Assembly: GCA_009377495.1 (NCBI GenBank)
Contig: WHTZ01000017.1
Location: forward strand, 31,029 to 95,028
Origin: Luteitalea sp.
Lineage (GTDB): Bacteria; Acidobacteriota; Vicinamibacteria; Vicinamibacterales; Vicinamibacteraceae
DNA: 64,000 bases
Direction of reading: 5' to 3'
The translations under genes and the position numbers were made by a program. Position 1 is the stretch's first letter. Every line of letters starts with the position of its first letter. Of the stretch, positions 25,571 to 36,242 are shown in pieces. The notes below the pieces were generated by a model. The model was not told the origin of the DNA. It was given only the letters and a program-made list of their open reading frames with translations, and did no database searches.

Positions 25571-26934
25571 TTCCCGGTCGCGCGGCTGCCCCGCGGCATG
25601 ACGGTCAGCACTAATCGGTTCTCAGGCTTGAAATACGTCTCCGCGACGCGTTGCAGGTCCGCAGCCGTGAGCCCCTGAAAGATGTCGAACTCACCGTCGG
25701 CCGTGGTCACGTCGCTGTGGATCACCACGGCGTGGCCCAATTGCTGCGCCTTGCCGTCAATGCCCTGGCGCATCACGATGTAGTCGCGCGCGAACTGGTT
25801 CTTCGCGCGCGTCAGGACGTGGTCGCTCACAGCCTCTTTCTTGAGCTTTTCCAGCTCCTCAATGAGCGCGTTCGCCACGGCATCTGGCGAATGGCCGGGC
25901 GCCACGATCGCGGCGGCGTAGAACAAGCTCGGGTCTTCGTTCAAGCTCGCGGTACCGAACGCGGTGACGGCCGAGCCCTCCTCGTATACGAGTCGACGGT
26001 AAATGCGTGAGCTCTCGCCGTCGGACAGCACCTTCGCCGCCACGTGCAGCGGATAGGAATCCGGATGCCCATCGAACGTCACGTGGTGCGCGACCACGAC
26101 GACCGGAAGCGGCCACTCTTCCTCGAGCGTCACACGCTTCTCTTTGGTCTGGGCTGGCTCGCGCGGAATCTCGCGCACAACCGGTTTCGTCGGCTTGGGA
26201 ATCCGGCCAAAGTACTTCTCGATCAGTTGTCCGGCCATTTTCGGATCGAAGTCGCCGGCCAGTACCAGCGTCGCGTTATCCGGGCGGTAGTACGCGTCGT
26301 GGAACGCACGCACGTCCGCGATCGACGCCGCTTCGAGGTCTTCGATGCTGCCAATGACCGGATGCTTGTAAGAGTGCGTCGTGTACGCGTGGTCGTAGAT
26401 GATCTCGCTGAGCCGGCCGTACGGTTGATTCTCAACGCGCTGGCTGCGCTCTTCCTTGACCACCTCGCGCTCGGTCTTGAACGTCTGCTCCTCGACCTTG
26501 AGCGACGCCATGCGATCCGCCTCGAGCCACAGGGCAAGCGGCAGGTACTGCGCCGGCACCGTCTCCCAGAAGACGGTCGTATCTTCGGTCGTAAAGGCGT
26601 TGCTTTGTCCGCCGATCGAGGCGATCCACGACGTGTGCGCCTCAGACGTCACGTTCTCGGTCCCCTTGAACATCATGTGCTCGAACAAGTGCGCAAAGCC
26701 CGTGCGGCCCTCCCGCTCGTCACGCGACCCGACGTGATACCAGATCTGCAGGTTGACGATGGGAGTGGAGTGATCCTCGTGCAAGACGACGGTGAGACCG
26801 TTCGGCAGTGTGGAGATGTGATGCTCGAGTGGCGGTGGCCGCACCGCCGCATCGGTCGTCAGCGCCACCAAACAGGCCAACACCAGCGCGAGCACGCTCG
26901 GCCTCCACACGCCACGCTGGTGGAGAACAGACAT
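25567..26934 (-). CDS. M16-family zinc metallopeptidase (catalytic subunit)
   Basis: The 455-residue product has a signal peptide (VLALVLACLVALTTDAAV) and the inverted zinc motif HLFEH at residues 82-86, with the distal glutamate in TEREVVKEERSQRVE. The second half is the typical non-catalytic M16 domain. It should act in the periplasm as a clamshell peptidase on small unfolded peptides. It is translated in tandem with an inactive paralog, the usual heterodimer arrangement. The ATG at 26934 is followed upstream by a hairpin repeat shared with the lpxD end. Confidence 0.88.
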   Translation of the reverse strand: MSVLHQRGVWRPSVLALVLACLVALTTDAAVRPPPLEHHISTLPNGLTVVLHEDHSTPIVNLQIWYHVGSRDEREGRTGFAHLFEHMMFKGTENVTSEAHTSWIASIGGQSNAFTTEDTTVFWETVPAQYLPLALWLEADRMASLKVEEQTFKTEREVVKEERSQRVENQPYGRLSEIIYDHAYTTHSYKHPVIGSIEDLEAASIADVRAFHDAYYRPDNATLVLAGDFDPKMAGQLIEKYFGRIPKPTKPVVREIPREPAQTKEKRVTLEEEWPLPVVVVAHHVTFDGHPDSYPLHVAAKVLSDGESSRIYRRLVYEEGSAVTAFGTASLNEDPSLFYAAAIVAPGHSPDAVANALIEELEKLKKEAVSDHVLTRAKNQFARDYIVMRQGIDGKAQQLGHAVVIHSDVTTADGEFDIFQGLTAADLQRVAETYFKPENRLVLTVMPRGSRATGN

Positions 26935-26963
26935 ATAACTTGATTATGGCTGACACCTTGACA

Positions 26964-27026
26964 GGGGTAAAGGGGCAAAGACAGGTGCCAGGGGCAAGAT
27001 GCCCCTCGCACCTGTCTTTACCCTTT
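26964..27026. repeat. Hairpin repeat with GACAGGTGCC arms
   Basis: The left arm (GGGTAAAGGGGCAAAGACAGGTGC) pairs with the right arm (GCACCTGTCTTTACCC) around a GGCA-AGA-TGCC tip. The right arm contains the lpxD stop codon (27020-27018). It is related in style to the GGGGACAGG elements. Confidence 0.7.
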
Positions 27027-28037
27027 CTTCTCCAGCTCCGCCACACGCGCTTCGAGGGCACTGACCGCTTTCTTCAACTCGGGAAGACGACGGAAGATGG
27101 CGGATGCTTTGAGCCACTCACGGTTGTCGATGGCGGGATAGCCGGAAATGAACGAGCCGGGATCGACGGAGTTGGGAATGCCGGTCTGTGCCGTCGCCAC
27201 CGTGCCCCGACCGACCGTCAAATGCCCCGCCACACCCACCTGCCCTGCCAGCGTGACGCAATCCTCGATCACCGTGCTGCCGGCGATGCCAACCTGAGCG
27301 GCAAGCAGCACGTGCTCACCAATCGTCGCGCCGTGGGCCACCTGCACGAGATTGTCGATCTTCGTCCCCCGTCCCACGATCGTCCGGCCGACCGACGGCC
27401 GGTCGATCGCCGCCAGGGCGCCAATCTCGACATCGTCACCGATGATGACGGTGCCAACCTGGGGAATCTTGTGGTGCGAGCCATCCGGTTGCTGTGCAAA
27501 GCCAAACCCATCGCCCCCCACGACCGCGCCATCTTGGACAACCACGCGATGTCCCAACGTCACCCGCTCGCGGATCGTCACGTGCGAGTGGAGAACACAG
27601 TCGTCGCCCACCACCGCTGCTTCGCCCACGTAGGTGAAGGCGTGAACGATCGTGCGCGCACCGATGTCGGCGCCGCGCGCGATCACGACAAATGGACCAA
27701 TGGAGACATCAGCACCAAGACGCGCGCCATCTGCGAGCAGCGCCGTCCGGTGCACGCCAGGCGCGCAACGGTCCTGCGGGTGCAGCAGCTCGAGGGCTCG
27801 CGCAAACGTCAAGTAGGGATGCGCCGAGCGCAGCGTGGGGCACGGTGTCTCGACGTCCTCCGCCGCGATCACCGCCGTGGCGCGGGTCGCGCGAAGCTTC
27901 TGGGCGTAGCGGGAATTCGCGTAGAAGGTGAGATCGCCGGCGGCTGCGTCTTCGATGCCCGTAACCCTCGTCACCTCGAGGGCGCCATCACCTTCGAGCC
28001 GGCAGTTCAGGCGGTCGGCAACGTCGCTCAGCTTCAA
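27018..28037 (-). CDS. lpxD: UDP-3-O-(3-hydroxyacyl)glucosamine N-acyltransferase
   Basis: The 339-residue product transfers the N-linked hydroxyacyl chain in lipid A synthesis. An N-terminal uridine-binding domain (about 1-95, with GDLTFYANSRY) is followed by a left-handed beta-helix of hexapeptide repeats (IGPFVVIARGADIG... to VATAQTGIPNSV) and a C-terminal helix (LPELKKAVSALEARVAELEKK). The catalytic His is in NLVQVAHGATIG. The translation start appears to be TTG at 28037. It lies on the same strand as lpxB but is separated from it by the M16 pair. Confidence 0.94.
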   Translation of the reverse strand: MKLSDVADRLNCRLEGDGALEVTRVTGIEDAAAGDLTFYANSRYAQKLRATRATAVIAAEDVETPCPTLRSAHPYLTFARALELLHPQDRCAPGVHRTALLADGARLGADVSIGPFVVIARGADIGARTIVHAFTYVGEAAVVGDDCVLHSHVTIRERVTLGHRVVVQDGAVVGGDGFGFAQQPDGSHHKIPQVGTVIIGDDVEIGALAAIDRPSVGRTIVGRGTKIDNLVQVAHGATIGEHVLLAAQVGIAGSTVIEDCVTLAGQVGVAGHLTVGRGTVATAQTGIPNSVDPGSFISGYPAIDNREWLKASAIFRRLPELKKAVSALEARVAELEKKG

Positions 28038-28053
28038 GGCGCGGGGGAGTATA

Positions 28054-28749
28054 TCACGCGCGTCCCAGCGTCATACGGTCGAAGAAGGTCGGTAGGTGCT
28101 CGAGACGCAGGCGCTCGGCCAGGGCGCGCACGCGCGGCCGCCGCTCGGTACGATCCCGCGCGACCTCGGTTCGGAGCGCCGCGAGATCACGGCTGGGTGT
28201 CGGGTGCCACACGACCTCTGCGAGGCCGTGCCGCGCGCCACGCCAGGACAACAGGTGGCCCACCACTCGAAAGGCGAAATAGTACGCCACGACGTTGGGT
28301 CCCGGCACCAAGACCAGCAGCCCGGACAGGGCGAACAACAGCGCGTCGACAATCAGCCAGCGCCAGTGTCGGTTGGCATCGCGCTCGAGCGCGGCACGGA
28401 CGATACGCTGCGCCTGATCGCCGTTCATGTCATCAGGGTGCAGGAGCGTCACCTCCGTCTGGCGACGCAGGTGCCACAACAAGCGCTGCTCGGCAATCCG
28501 CTCCGCGATCCAGCGCAGGGCTTGTCGCTTGAGCCGTGTGCCCAATCCGGCCGACCCCTCCTCGTGGGCGGCCTCACGCGCGCGGGCACGCTCGCGCTCT
28601 GCCGCCGCGAGCATCTCGCGAAACCGGGCCATGAGGCGATGCCGCCACCCAGCCGCGGTCGCGGCCGCGCCGGCCGGCACAACCTCGTCTGACACCTCAC
28701 AATAGGGCTCGCACCTGCCCTCGCCGACCGGGACGAGAAACACGTCCAT
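28054..28749 (-). CDS. Membrane-anchored conserved protein of unknown function
   Basis: About 231 residues from the ATG at 28749. The N-terminal half is charged and helical (REMLAAAERERARAREAAHEE), and a hydrophobic pair of segments in the middle (LIVDALLFALSGLLVLVPGPNVVAYYFAFRVVGHLL) is likely membrane-embedded. The combination of a helical domain with a PGPN-containing hairpin recalls the family annotated as mitochondrial K+-H+ exchange-related. I hold that only loosely and see no transport motif. It lies 17 nt upstream of lpxD. Confidence 0.55.
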   Translation of the reverse strand: MDVFLVPVGEGRCEPYCEVSDEVVPAGAAATAAGWRHRLMARFREMLAAAERERARAREAAHEEGSAGLGTRLKRQALRWIAERIAEQRLLWHLRRQTEVTLLHPDDMNGDQAQRIVRAALERDANRHWRWLIVDALLFALSGLLVLVPGPNVVAYYFAFRVVGHLLSWRGARHGLAEVVWHPTPSRDLAALRTEVARDRTERRPRVRALAERLRLEHLPTFFDRMTLGRA

Positions 28750-28809
28750 CACGATAGCCTTTTACGATAGCACCACGGTCACCGGTTCCATCATGCTACC
28801 CTGCTATGC

Positions 28810-29442
28810 ATGATGCCATGCAGAGGGTGGACGACGGTCGTGGTGCTCTGTGCCGTGGCCGTGCCGAGCGCGCGCACCCAGACAGAGCCGGACGCCCAAG
28901 CCACGGACCAGCCACTCACGTTGGAGATTCGCGTGTTCGATGGAACCGATGAGGTGACGTCGCAGACACGGGTTCGGGTGTTCAAAGCCGGGTCTCGAAC
29001 CGATCCGCAAACCCTTCGGGCGACGTCAGGTGCGGCCACCGCACAGGTCCCGGTTGGCTTCTACGATCTTCAAGTCGTGCGGGAGCGCGAGGGCGCGGTG
29101 GCCGGCATCCGCTGGGCCGAGCAGCGGCTCGTCCAGCGCTATCCGGACGCGCACGGCCGCCACCTCGAGGCCGTCAATCTGCAACCGGGTTACGGTGCGC
29201 TGCAGATCCGGCACCAACCGTCACCCGCGTCCGACGAGATTACCTGGCGGGCCACCATTTACCGGACTGGCGACGCCACCAAAGAGGCTGGCAAGAGCGT
29301 CAAGGGCGATGGCTACCTGCTCTTCGTCGTCCCGGCTGGTCAACACGACGTCCAGATCTTGCCCGCGATCGGCGAGCCCATCTGGATTCGCAATATCGAG
29401 CTGCCCGCCGACCAGACGCGGCTCCAGACTTGGAAGGGGTAA
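28810..29442 (+). CDS. Secreted protein of unknown function
   Basis: The 210-residue product has a short signal (MMPCRGWTTVVVLCAVAVPSART), then two beta-sandwich-like halves (LEIRVFDGTDEVTSQTRVRVFKAG; YGALQIRHQPSPASDEITWRATIYRTGD), ending in a segment rich in beta strands. It resembles extracytoplasmic domains with carboxypeptidase-regulatory or VWA-associated folds, but no motif is decisive. It is divergent from the membrane-protein gene at 28749 and convergent with the phospholipase/nuclease gene. Confidence 0.55.
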   Translation: MMPCRGWTTVVVLCAVAVPSARTQTEPDAQATDQPLTLEIRVFDGTDEVTSQTRVRVFKAGSRTDPQTLRATSGAATAQVPVGFYDLQVVREREGAVAGIRWAEQRLVQRYPDAHGRHLEAVNLQPGYGALQIRHQPSPASDEITWRATIYRTGDATKEAGKSVKGDGYLLFVVPAGQHDVQILPAIGEPIWIRNIELPADQTRLQTWKG

Positions 29443-29465
29443 AGGCCTCTACCCCTCTACGCCTG

Positions 29466-30365
29466 TTACCCCGGCGTGCGCTGGCGGCGCTCGATGGTGC
29501 GCCGCTCGTCGGGTGGCAAGGCGGGCTTGCCGCTCTCTTCCCACGCACCGGTGATGGCGGCAGCAACACGGGCAATCGCGGCGGCTATTCGGCCCTCGAG
29601 GATCGGTCCGACGTCCGCAAAGAACGCCTCGTAATACTGGTCGTCGTAAACCGCACGTGTGCCGATGGCTCTGGCATCAGCCGCAAGGACGGACGGCGCA
29701 AGGCGGGCGCTCTCGATGAGCGCGTCGAAGACCTCGTCCCGCGGCCGGCGAATCGGCGGTCGGTTGACCGGCGCAATCTCCAGCTCGTCACGGAATCGAA
29801 AGAAGAGTGCGGTCTCGAAGCGTTGGTGAATGCCATGCTGGTTCGAGAGCTGACCGTCGTAGTTTTCCACCGCGTGAAACGGCACATGTGCATCGGCCAC
29901 GTAGTGTGAAAGGACAGCCGCGAAGAGCTTGATGTTTTCCACGCGGAAGGCTGTTGCACCATCCTGCTGATCGGCGAACGCACGTACCAGGCGCGCGTAC
30001 ATTTCGTGCGTACGCCACGGCAACGTGCCCTTCGCCACGACCTTGTCTGGGCCGAACTTCAGGATGGCCTTCTCATAGTCGCGCGGTAGCGCGCTGAAGG
30101 GATAGGGACCGTAGGCGTCCAAATCGAGGAAATGGCGGGGTGCTTCCTCCTCAAAGCCGACCGTCCGCCACAAATCAGGATCAATGGAGTGCTCTACGAC
30201 CGTCACACGGTGCTTCTCGAAAAAGGGTCGAATCTCGGGCACGAGGAGTCCGATGGCGCGATCGGTGATGTAGCGGTGAACGTCAAAGCTCCACGCGTGA
30301 GCCGTGGTCGCCGCGCCCCACACGACGACAGAACCTAAGAAGCCAGCGAAAAGCAAACGCCTCAT
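29466..30365 (-). CDS. Secreted S1/P1-nuclease / zinc-dependent phospholipase C superfamily protein
   Basis: About 299 residues starting MRRLLFAGFLGSVVVWGAATTAHA, a signal peptide whose cleavage exposes Trp (AWSFDVHRYITD). An N-terminal Trp coordinates zinc in the S1/P1 and phospholipase C fold. Further ligands fit the pattern: His in DVHRYI, the HFLDLDAYG aspartates, and HYVADAHVPFHAVENYDG (HxxxD...H). The body is helical. Substrate could be nucleic acid or phospholipid. The gene is monocistronic, convergent with 28810-29442 and divergent from nfo. Confidence 0.78.
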   Translation of the reverse strand: MRRLLFAGFLGSVVVWGAATTAHAWSFDVHRYITDRAIGLLVPEIRPFFEKHRVTVVEHSIDPDLWRTVGFEEEAPRHFLDLDAYGPYPFSALPRDYEKAILKFGPDKVVAKGTLPWRTHEMYARLVRAFADQQDGATAFRVENIKLFAAVLSHYVADAHVPFHAVENYDGQLSNQHGIHQRFETALFFRFRDELEIAPVNRPPIRRPRDEVFDALIESARLAPSVLAADARAIGTRAVYDDQYYEAFFADVGPILEGRIAAAIARVAAAITGAWEESGKPALPPDERRTIERRQRTPG

Positions 30366-30405
30366 GTCGCCATCATAGATGGGAACGAGAAAAGATACCC
30401 ACATG

Positions 30406-30430
30406 GAAAACGGGGACAGCCCTCGTTTTC
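30406..30430. repeat. Hairpin, GAAAACGGGGACAGC type
   Basis: GAAAACG pairs with CGTTTTC around a GGGACAGCCCT centre. It lies in the divergent gap before nfo. A partial copy (GAAAACGGGGACG) forms part of the nfo C-terminal coding sequence near 31315. Confidence 0.6.
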
Positions 30431-30440
30431 GGGGCCGACC

Positions 30441-31361
30441 ATGCCGTATCTGGGTGCGCACTTGTCCATTAGCGGTGGGTTTCCGCGTGCGGTCGACCGC
30501 GCGCAGGCCGCGCACTGCGAAGCGCTGCAGGTGTTCACGAAGTCCGTGGGACAGTGGCGCGCGCGCGTGCTGGCGGCCGACGAGGTTCGGATGTTTCGTG
30601 CACGGGTCGACGAGGTCCGACTCGCCGCGGTGGTCGGCCACACCAGCTATCTAATCAACATCGCAGCCGCCGACCCCATGCTGCGCGCGCGATCGGTCGA
30701 GGCGCTCGCCGAAGAGCTCGATCGCGCGGAAGCGCTCGGGTTGTTCGGGCTGGTGATGCACCCGGGCAGCCACGTGCGCGAACAACAGGGCTTGCGCCTG
30801 ATCGCGCGAGCGCTCGCGCAACTCCTGCGCGCGCGTCCGCGCGGCCGGACGATGATCTTGCTGGAGCACACGGCCGGGCAAGGAACGAATCTCGGTCATC
30901 GATTCGAGCATCTCGCCACCGTGCTCGAGTACTTGAACGGCTCGTCACGGGTGGGCGTCTGCCTCGACACCTGTCATCTGCTGGCGGCCGGCTATGACAT
31001 CGGGCGCGAACGCGGCTATCGCGAGACCTTTCGCACGTTCGATCGCCTGGTTGGCCTCGATCGCATCCGGATCTTTCACCTGAACGACTCCGTGAAGCCG
31101 CGTGGCAGTCGCATCGATCGACACGCCCACATTGGGCAAGGCTGTATCGGCATCGAGGCCTTCCGCCGCTTACTGAACGACCGGCGATTCGCTCGGCTGC
31201 CAATGGTCATCGAAACCGCCAAACATCCGCGCCTGCCCCGCGGTGCGACGGTCGATCCACTCGACGCGATGAACCTCGCGACACTCCGCGGGCTGCTGGC
31301 GCCGGGGAAAACAGAAAACGGGGACGTCAGCTACAATGACGCTGATGCTGACGACGGCTGA
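30441..31361 (+). CDS. nfo: Endonuclease IV (AP endonuclease)
   Basis: The 306-residue TIM-barrel enzyme incises DNA 5' to abasic sites in base-excision repair. Metal-ligand motifs of the family are visible: GAHLSISGG, TKSVGQW, VGHTSYLIN, MHPGSH, LLEHTAGQG, CLDTCHLLAAGYD, FHLNDSVKPRGSRIDRHAHIGQG and the final MVIETA. The natural end is around the LAPGK segment. The last ~15 residues come from a REP-like fragment. The gene overlaps gatC by 26 nt, so translation is linked. Confidence 0.93.
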   Translation: MPYLGAHLSISGGFPRAVDRAQAAHCEALQVFTKSVGQWRARVLAADEVRMFRARVDEVRLAAVVGHTSYLINIAAADPMLRARSVEALAEELDRAEALGLFGLVMHPGSHVREQQGLRLIARALAQLLRARPRGRTMILLEHTAGQGTNLGHRFEHLATVLEYLNGSSRVGVCLDTCHLLAAGYDIGRERGYRETFRTFDRLVGLDRIRIFHLNDSVKPRGSRIDRHAHIGQGCIGIEAFRRLLNDRRFARLPMVIETAKHPRLPRGATVDPLDAMNLATLRGLLAPGKTENGDVSYNDADADDG

Positions 31362-31638
31362 TATCGATCGCATTGCTGGCCTCGCCCACCTCGAGCTGAC
31401 GCCGGAGGAGCGCGAGCTGTATACACGCCAGATCGCGGAGATTCTCGCCTACGCTGAGCAGGTGCGCGAAGTTGATACGACCGGCGTTCCACCAACCACG
31501 CACGCGCTCGCACCCACCATGCGCCTTCGTGCAGACGAGAGGTGCCCCTCACTCGACCCGCGGGAGAGCGTCGCCAACGCACCCGAAGCGGCGCGTGGCG
31601 CTGGCCTGTTCAAGGTGCCTCGAGTCATCGGGGCGTGA
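31336..31638 (+). CDS. gatC: Asp/Glu-tRNA(Asn/Gln) amidotransferase subunit C
   Basis: The 100-residue product has the GatC signature (DIDRIAGLAHLELTPEERELYTRQIAEILAYAEQVREVDT) and the tail RADERCPSLDPRESVANAPEA. GatC wraps around GatA and GatB in the transamidosome that makes Gln-tRNA and Asn-tRNA. It begins inside the end of nfo. An ATG three codons later is also possible. gatA follows after 12 nt; gatB is not in the window. Confidence 0.93.
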   Translation: MTLMLTTADIDRIAGLAHLELTPEERELYTRQIAEILAYAEQVREVDTTGVPPTTHALAPTMRLRADERCPSLDPRESVANAPEAARGAGLFKVPRVIGA

Positions 31639-31650
31639 GGCAGAGGTCAG

Positions 31651-33150
31651 GTGACGGAGGTCAACGGTCAGGACGGTCCCAGGTTGACGAGCCAGACCGC
31701 ACAGGACATCTGCGGCGCGGTCACCCGGGGTGAAGAGTCAGCCACCTCGGTGTGCCAGGCGTTTCTCGAGCGGATCGCCAAGGTCAACCCAACGCTCAAC
31801 GCCTTCACAACCGTCGCCGCGGACGCGGCGCTCGAGCAGGCGGCCGCCATCGATCGCAACCGCTCGGCGCTCGCGGACCTGCCGCTTGCCGGCGTGCCGA
31901 TCGCCATCAAGGACAACCTCTGCACGCGCGGTCTCCCCACGACCGCCTCCTCGCGCATCCTTGCCGGGTTCGTGCCCCCGTATGACGCGACAGTCGTCGC
32001 GCGGCTGCGAGCCGCGGGTGCCGTGATCATTGGCAAGACGAACTGCGACGAGTTCGCGATGGGATCCTCCACCGAGAACTCCGCGCTCGGACCGACGCGG
32101 AATCCATGGGCGCTCGATCGCATACCGGGTGGATCGAGCGGCGGATCGGCGGCCGCCGTTGCCGCGCGCCTCGTCCCGCTGGCGCTCGGCTCCGAAACGG
32201 GTGGATCCGTGCGCCAGCCGGCTGCGCTGTGCGGCATCGTCGGCTTGAAACCGACCTATGGACGTGTCTCACGGTACGGTCTGCTGGCATTCGGTTCGTC
32301 ACTCGACCAGGTGGGACCGCTGACGCGCGTCGTCCGCGATGCCGCCCTCCTGATGCGCATCCTCTCCGGGTCCGATCCGATGGACGCTACGAGTGCCACC
32401 GAGCCGGTGCCTGACTACGTGGCCGCGCTCACGGGAGATGTCCGCGGTGTGCGCATTGGCGTTCCGCGACGACTGCTCGATGCCGGCGTGGATCCGGAGG
32501 TGCTCGCACGGGTCGATGAGGCCATTGCGGCGCTGCGAGATCGCGGCGCGTCGGTGACAGACGTGGAGCTTCCTCATGCTCGCTATGCGATTCCCGTGTA
32601 CTACCTCGTCGCCACTGCAGAGGCGAGCTCGAACCTCGCCCGTTACGACGGTGTGCGATATGGCTATCGTGCACCGCTCGACGAGCATGCCGACCTCGCT
32701 GCGATGTACGACCGAACGCGCGATACCGGGTTTGGCGCGGAGGTGAAGCGGCGCATCATGCTTGGGACCTACGTGCTGAGTGCCGGCTACTATGAGGCGT
32801 ACTACCTCAAGGCGCAGCAGGTGCGAACGCTCATTCGCCGGGATTACGAGCGGGCGTTCGCGCATCTCGACGTCATGCTGCTGCCGACGAGCCCGACCCG
32901 CCCATTCCGCCTCGGCGAGCGGGTGAACGATCCGTTGCAAATGTATCTGGCGGATGTGTTTACGGTGAGCGCAAATCTGGCGGGTATTCCGGGTGTCAGC
33001 GTGCCGTGTGGCTTCACGCGCGATCGCCTGCCCGTCGGCCTGCAGATCCTGGGGCGACCGTTCGACGAGGCCACGGTCTTACGGGTGGGTGACGCCTACG
33101 AGCGAGCGACTGGATGGGCACAGGAGGTGCCCCCGGCTCTGGTGTCCTAG
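31651..33150 (+). CDS. gatA: Asp/Glu-tRNA(Asn/Gln) amidotransferase subunit A
   Basis: The 499-residue amidase hydrolyses glutamine for tRNA transamidation. The Ser-cisSer-Lys triad is present: Lys in VPIAIKDNL, the glycine-rich [14 protein letters not shown], and the nucleophile in [20 protein letters not shown] start at 31651 has GAGG upstream. The C-terminal [15 protein letters not shown] is standard. Together with gatC it indicates the indirect pathway for Gln- or Asn-tRNA. Confidence 0.95.
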   Translation: MTEVNGQDGPRLTSQTAQDICGAVTRGEESATSVCQAFLERIAKVNPTLNAFTTVAADAALEQAAAIDRNRSALADLPLAGVPIAIKDNLCTRGLPTTASSRILAGFVPPYDATVVARLRAAGAVIIGKTNCDEFAMGSSTENSALGPTRNPWALDRIPGGSSGGSAAAVAARLVPLALGSETGGSVRQPAALCGIVGLKPTYGRVSRYGLLAFGSSLDQVGPLTRVVRDAALLMRILSGSDPMDATSATEPVPDYVAALTGDVRGVRIGVPRRLLDAGVDPEVLARVDEAIAALRDRGASVTDVELPHARYAIPVYYLVATAEASSNLARYDGVRYGYRAPLDEHADLAAMYDRTRDTGFGAEVKRRIMLGTYVLSAGYYEAYYLKAQQVRTLIRRDYERAFAHLDVMLLPTSPTRPFRLGERVNDPLQMYLADVFTVSANLAGIPGVSVPCGFTRDRLPVGLQILGRPFDEATVLRVGDAYERATGWAQEVPPALVS

Positions 33151-33164
33151 CTCGTCGATCAACG

Positions 33165-33188
33165 AACGCCTCGGCGAGGCGTCCCTAC
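33165..33188 (-). repeat. REP-like palindrome, GTAG type with a different stem
   Basis: On the minus strand GTAG (33188-33185) precedes GGACGCCTCG and its complement CGAGGCGT. The prefix matches the GGCGCGG-stem copies, but the stem sequence differs while pairing is kept. Confidence 0.65.
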
Positions 33189-33207
33189 CTTACACAATGG
33201 CGATCGA

Positions 33208-33537
33208 TCAGATGGTCGCTGGTGCGAGCATCGTCACCACCAACCAGCCAACCACCCCGACGAGGGCGACGGGCACGATGACGAGCGGCACCAGCACGCC
33301 GAGAGCCACGCCGAGCCCAGCGAACACGAGGGCCGCAACCACGGCCGCGAGCACTGCAACGACCACGAAGGCGAACACCTTCAACGCAAGCAGTGGCAAG
33401 AACAGCAGACCGAAGAGGAGGCGGAACGGCAAGGTGACCAGCCACAGCGCCACCTTGAGCACTACCAAGCCGGTCAGGAACAGCACGCCGAGCACCGCGG
33501 CAGCCAGCACGATCCCAGTGATGACGAGGACTTCCAT
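33208..33537 (-). CDS. Small very hydrophobic membrane protein
   Basis: About 109 residues from the ATG at 33537, with GGGGAG 6 nt upstream. Nearly the whole chain is Leu/Val/Ala-rich (VLVITGIVLAAAVLGVLFL, GLLFLPLLALKVFAFVVVAVLAAVVAAL, LVPLVIVPVALVGVVGWLVV), giving three to four transmembrane helices and almost no polar loops. No family is recognised. It lies downstream of groEL on the same strand but across a gap of about 115 nt. Confidence 0.6.
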   Translation of the reverse strand: MEVLVITGIVLAAAVLGVLFLTGLVVLKVALWLVTLPFRLLFGLLFLPLLALKVFAFVVVAVLAAVVAALVFAGLGVALGVLVPLVIVPVALVGVVGWLVVTMLAPATI

Positions 33538-33653
33538 GCGCGCTCCCCGTGACAATCGAGCTCAGACCGAAGGATCGCCACTCGTTCCGGTACTACGAAG
33601 CTGTCCCCTCCGGAGTTCCCGCCGCAAGCCCCCTTAACCCTTTCCCCCTTTAC

Positions 33654-35294
<1,641 letters not shown>

Positions 35295-35313
35295 TCAGCT
35301 CCTGTGCACACCT

Positions 35314-35625
35314 TCACGCGGTAACCGGTTCGGCTACGCCTTCGAGCACGCCGAGCACCTCGTCTTCGCGCAGGATGAGGTACTCGCCGCCGCGAATTTT
35401 GATCTCCGTACCGGCGTACTTCCCAATGAGGACGAGATCGTCCACCTTGACATCGAGCGGCCGGCGCTGCCCTTCGTCGCTCAGCTTCCCCGGACCAATC
35501 GCCACCACGCGCGCCTGCTGCGGCTTCTCACGCGCGGTGTCGGGGATGATGATCCCGCCTATCTGCTGTTCCTCGTCTTCGACACGCTGGACGACAATGT
35601 GATCGTGTAGTGGCTGGATGTTCAT
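35314..35625 (-). CDS. groES: Co-chaperonin GroES (Hsp10)
   Basis: The 103-residue heptamer subunit caps GroEL. The mobile-loop region reads EEQQIGGIIIPDTAREKPQQARV and the core DDLVLIGKYAGTEIKIRGGEYLILRE is typical. AAGGAG lies about 10 nt upstream of the ATG. I found no CIRCE element (TTAGCACTC-N9-GAGTGCTAA) in the 85 nt before the start, so HrcA control is not supported here. Confidence 0.95.
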   Translation of the reverse strand: MNIQPLHDHIVVQRVEDEEQQIGGIIIPDTAREKPQQARVVAIGPGKLSDEGQRRPLDVKVDDLVLIGKYAGTEIKIRGGEYLILREDEVLGVLEGVAEPVTA

Positions 35626-35677
35626 CTGCTCTCACTCCTTCGTGGGATCGTTGTGGAATAGCGCACGCACAATGCAA

Positions 35678-35699
35678 AGGGCCCGCGCGCGCGGGCCCT
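35678..35699 (-). terminator. Perfect 22-bp GC palindrome, likely terminator of the small heat-shock gene
   Basis: AGGGCCCGCGC and its exact complement form an 11-bp stem with no loop bases unpaired beyond the tip. It follows the hsp20 stop codon by 11 nt on the minus strand and precedes groES. No long U tract is seen, so Rho-independent termination would be weak. Confidence 0.5.
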
Positions 35700-35709
35700 G
35701 CATCTACCT

Positions 35710-36159
35710 TTACGACACCTTGACCGCGATCTGTCGCGGCTTTGCTTCCTCTTTCCGCGGCAGCACGATCGTCAGCACACCGTCCTTGAAGTCGGCTTGC
35801 ACGTGCTCGGAGTCGACAGTCGACGGCAGTGAGAACGAGCGGCTGAAGCCACCGTACGCGCGCTCGATGCGATGGTACTGACCGTTCTTTACCTCGTGCG
35901 CGCGCTTCCGCTCTCCCTTGAGGGTGAGCGTGTGGTTCTCGATGCTGAGTGCGATGTCTTCCTTCGCGACACCGGGAAGCTCCGCCTTCAGCACCACGTC
36001 CTGATTTTCATTTTCGAAGATGTCCACAGACGGCAGCCAATCACCGCGGCTCATCACGTCATCGTCGAGCCGGCGGCCAGAGATGCCGTCGAACACGCGA
36101 TTGAGCCGATCGTGCATGGTTGCCAAGTCGCGAAATGGATCGAAACGCACAATAGCCAT
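35710..36159 (-). CDS. Small heat-shock protein, Hsp20/alpha-crystallin family
   Basis: The 149-residue holdase has the alpha-crystallin domain from about residue 40 (LPSVDIFENENQDVVLKAELPGVAKEDI) to residue 140, and the C-terminal KEEAKPRQIAVKV tail. It starts MAIVRFDPFRDLATMHDRLN, as in class A bacterial sHSPs. A strong promoter with an overlapping inverted repeat lies about 85 nt upstream, and the start codon sits in a potential hairpin that also holds the AGGAGG site. It prevents aggregation under heat stress together with groESL. Confidence 0.93.
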   Translation of the reverse strand: MAIVRFDPFRDLATMHDRLNRVFDGISGRRLDDDVMSRGDWLPSVDIFENENQDVVLKAELPGVAKEDIALSIENHTLTLKGERKRAHEVKNGQYHRIERAYGGFSRSFSLPSTVDSEHVQADFKDGVLTIVLPRKEEAKPRQIAVKVS

Positions 36160-36242
36160 GATGACCTCCTCATAAACATTGGCAAGCCCAAAACCTTGCG
36201 CCCGCCGTCCACGGCGGACGCCTGAGCATCACCATACGCGGA

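Noticed and set aside
35626..35709. CIRCE/HrcA operator before groES
   Set aside because: No TTAGCACTC-N9-GAGTGCTAA or close variant was found; only the hsp20 terminator palindrome and a Shine-Dalgarno are present.
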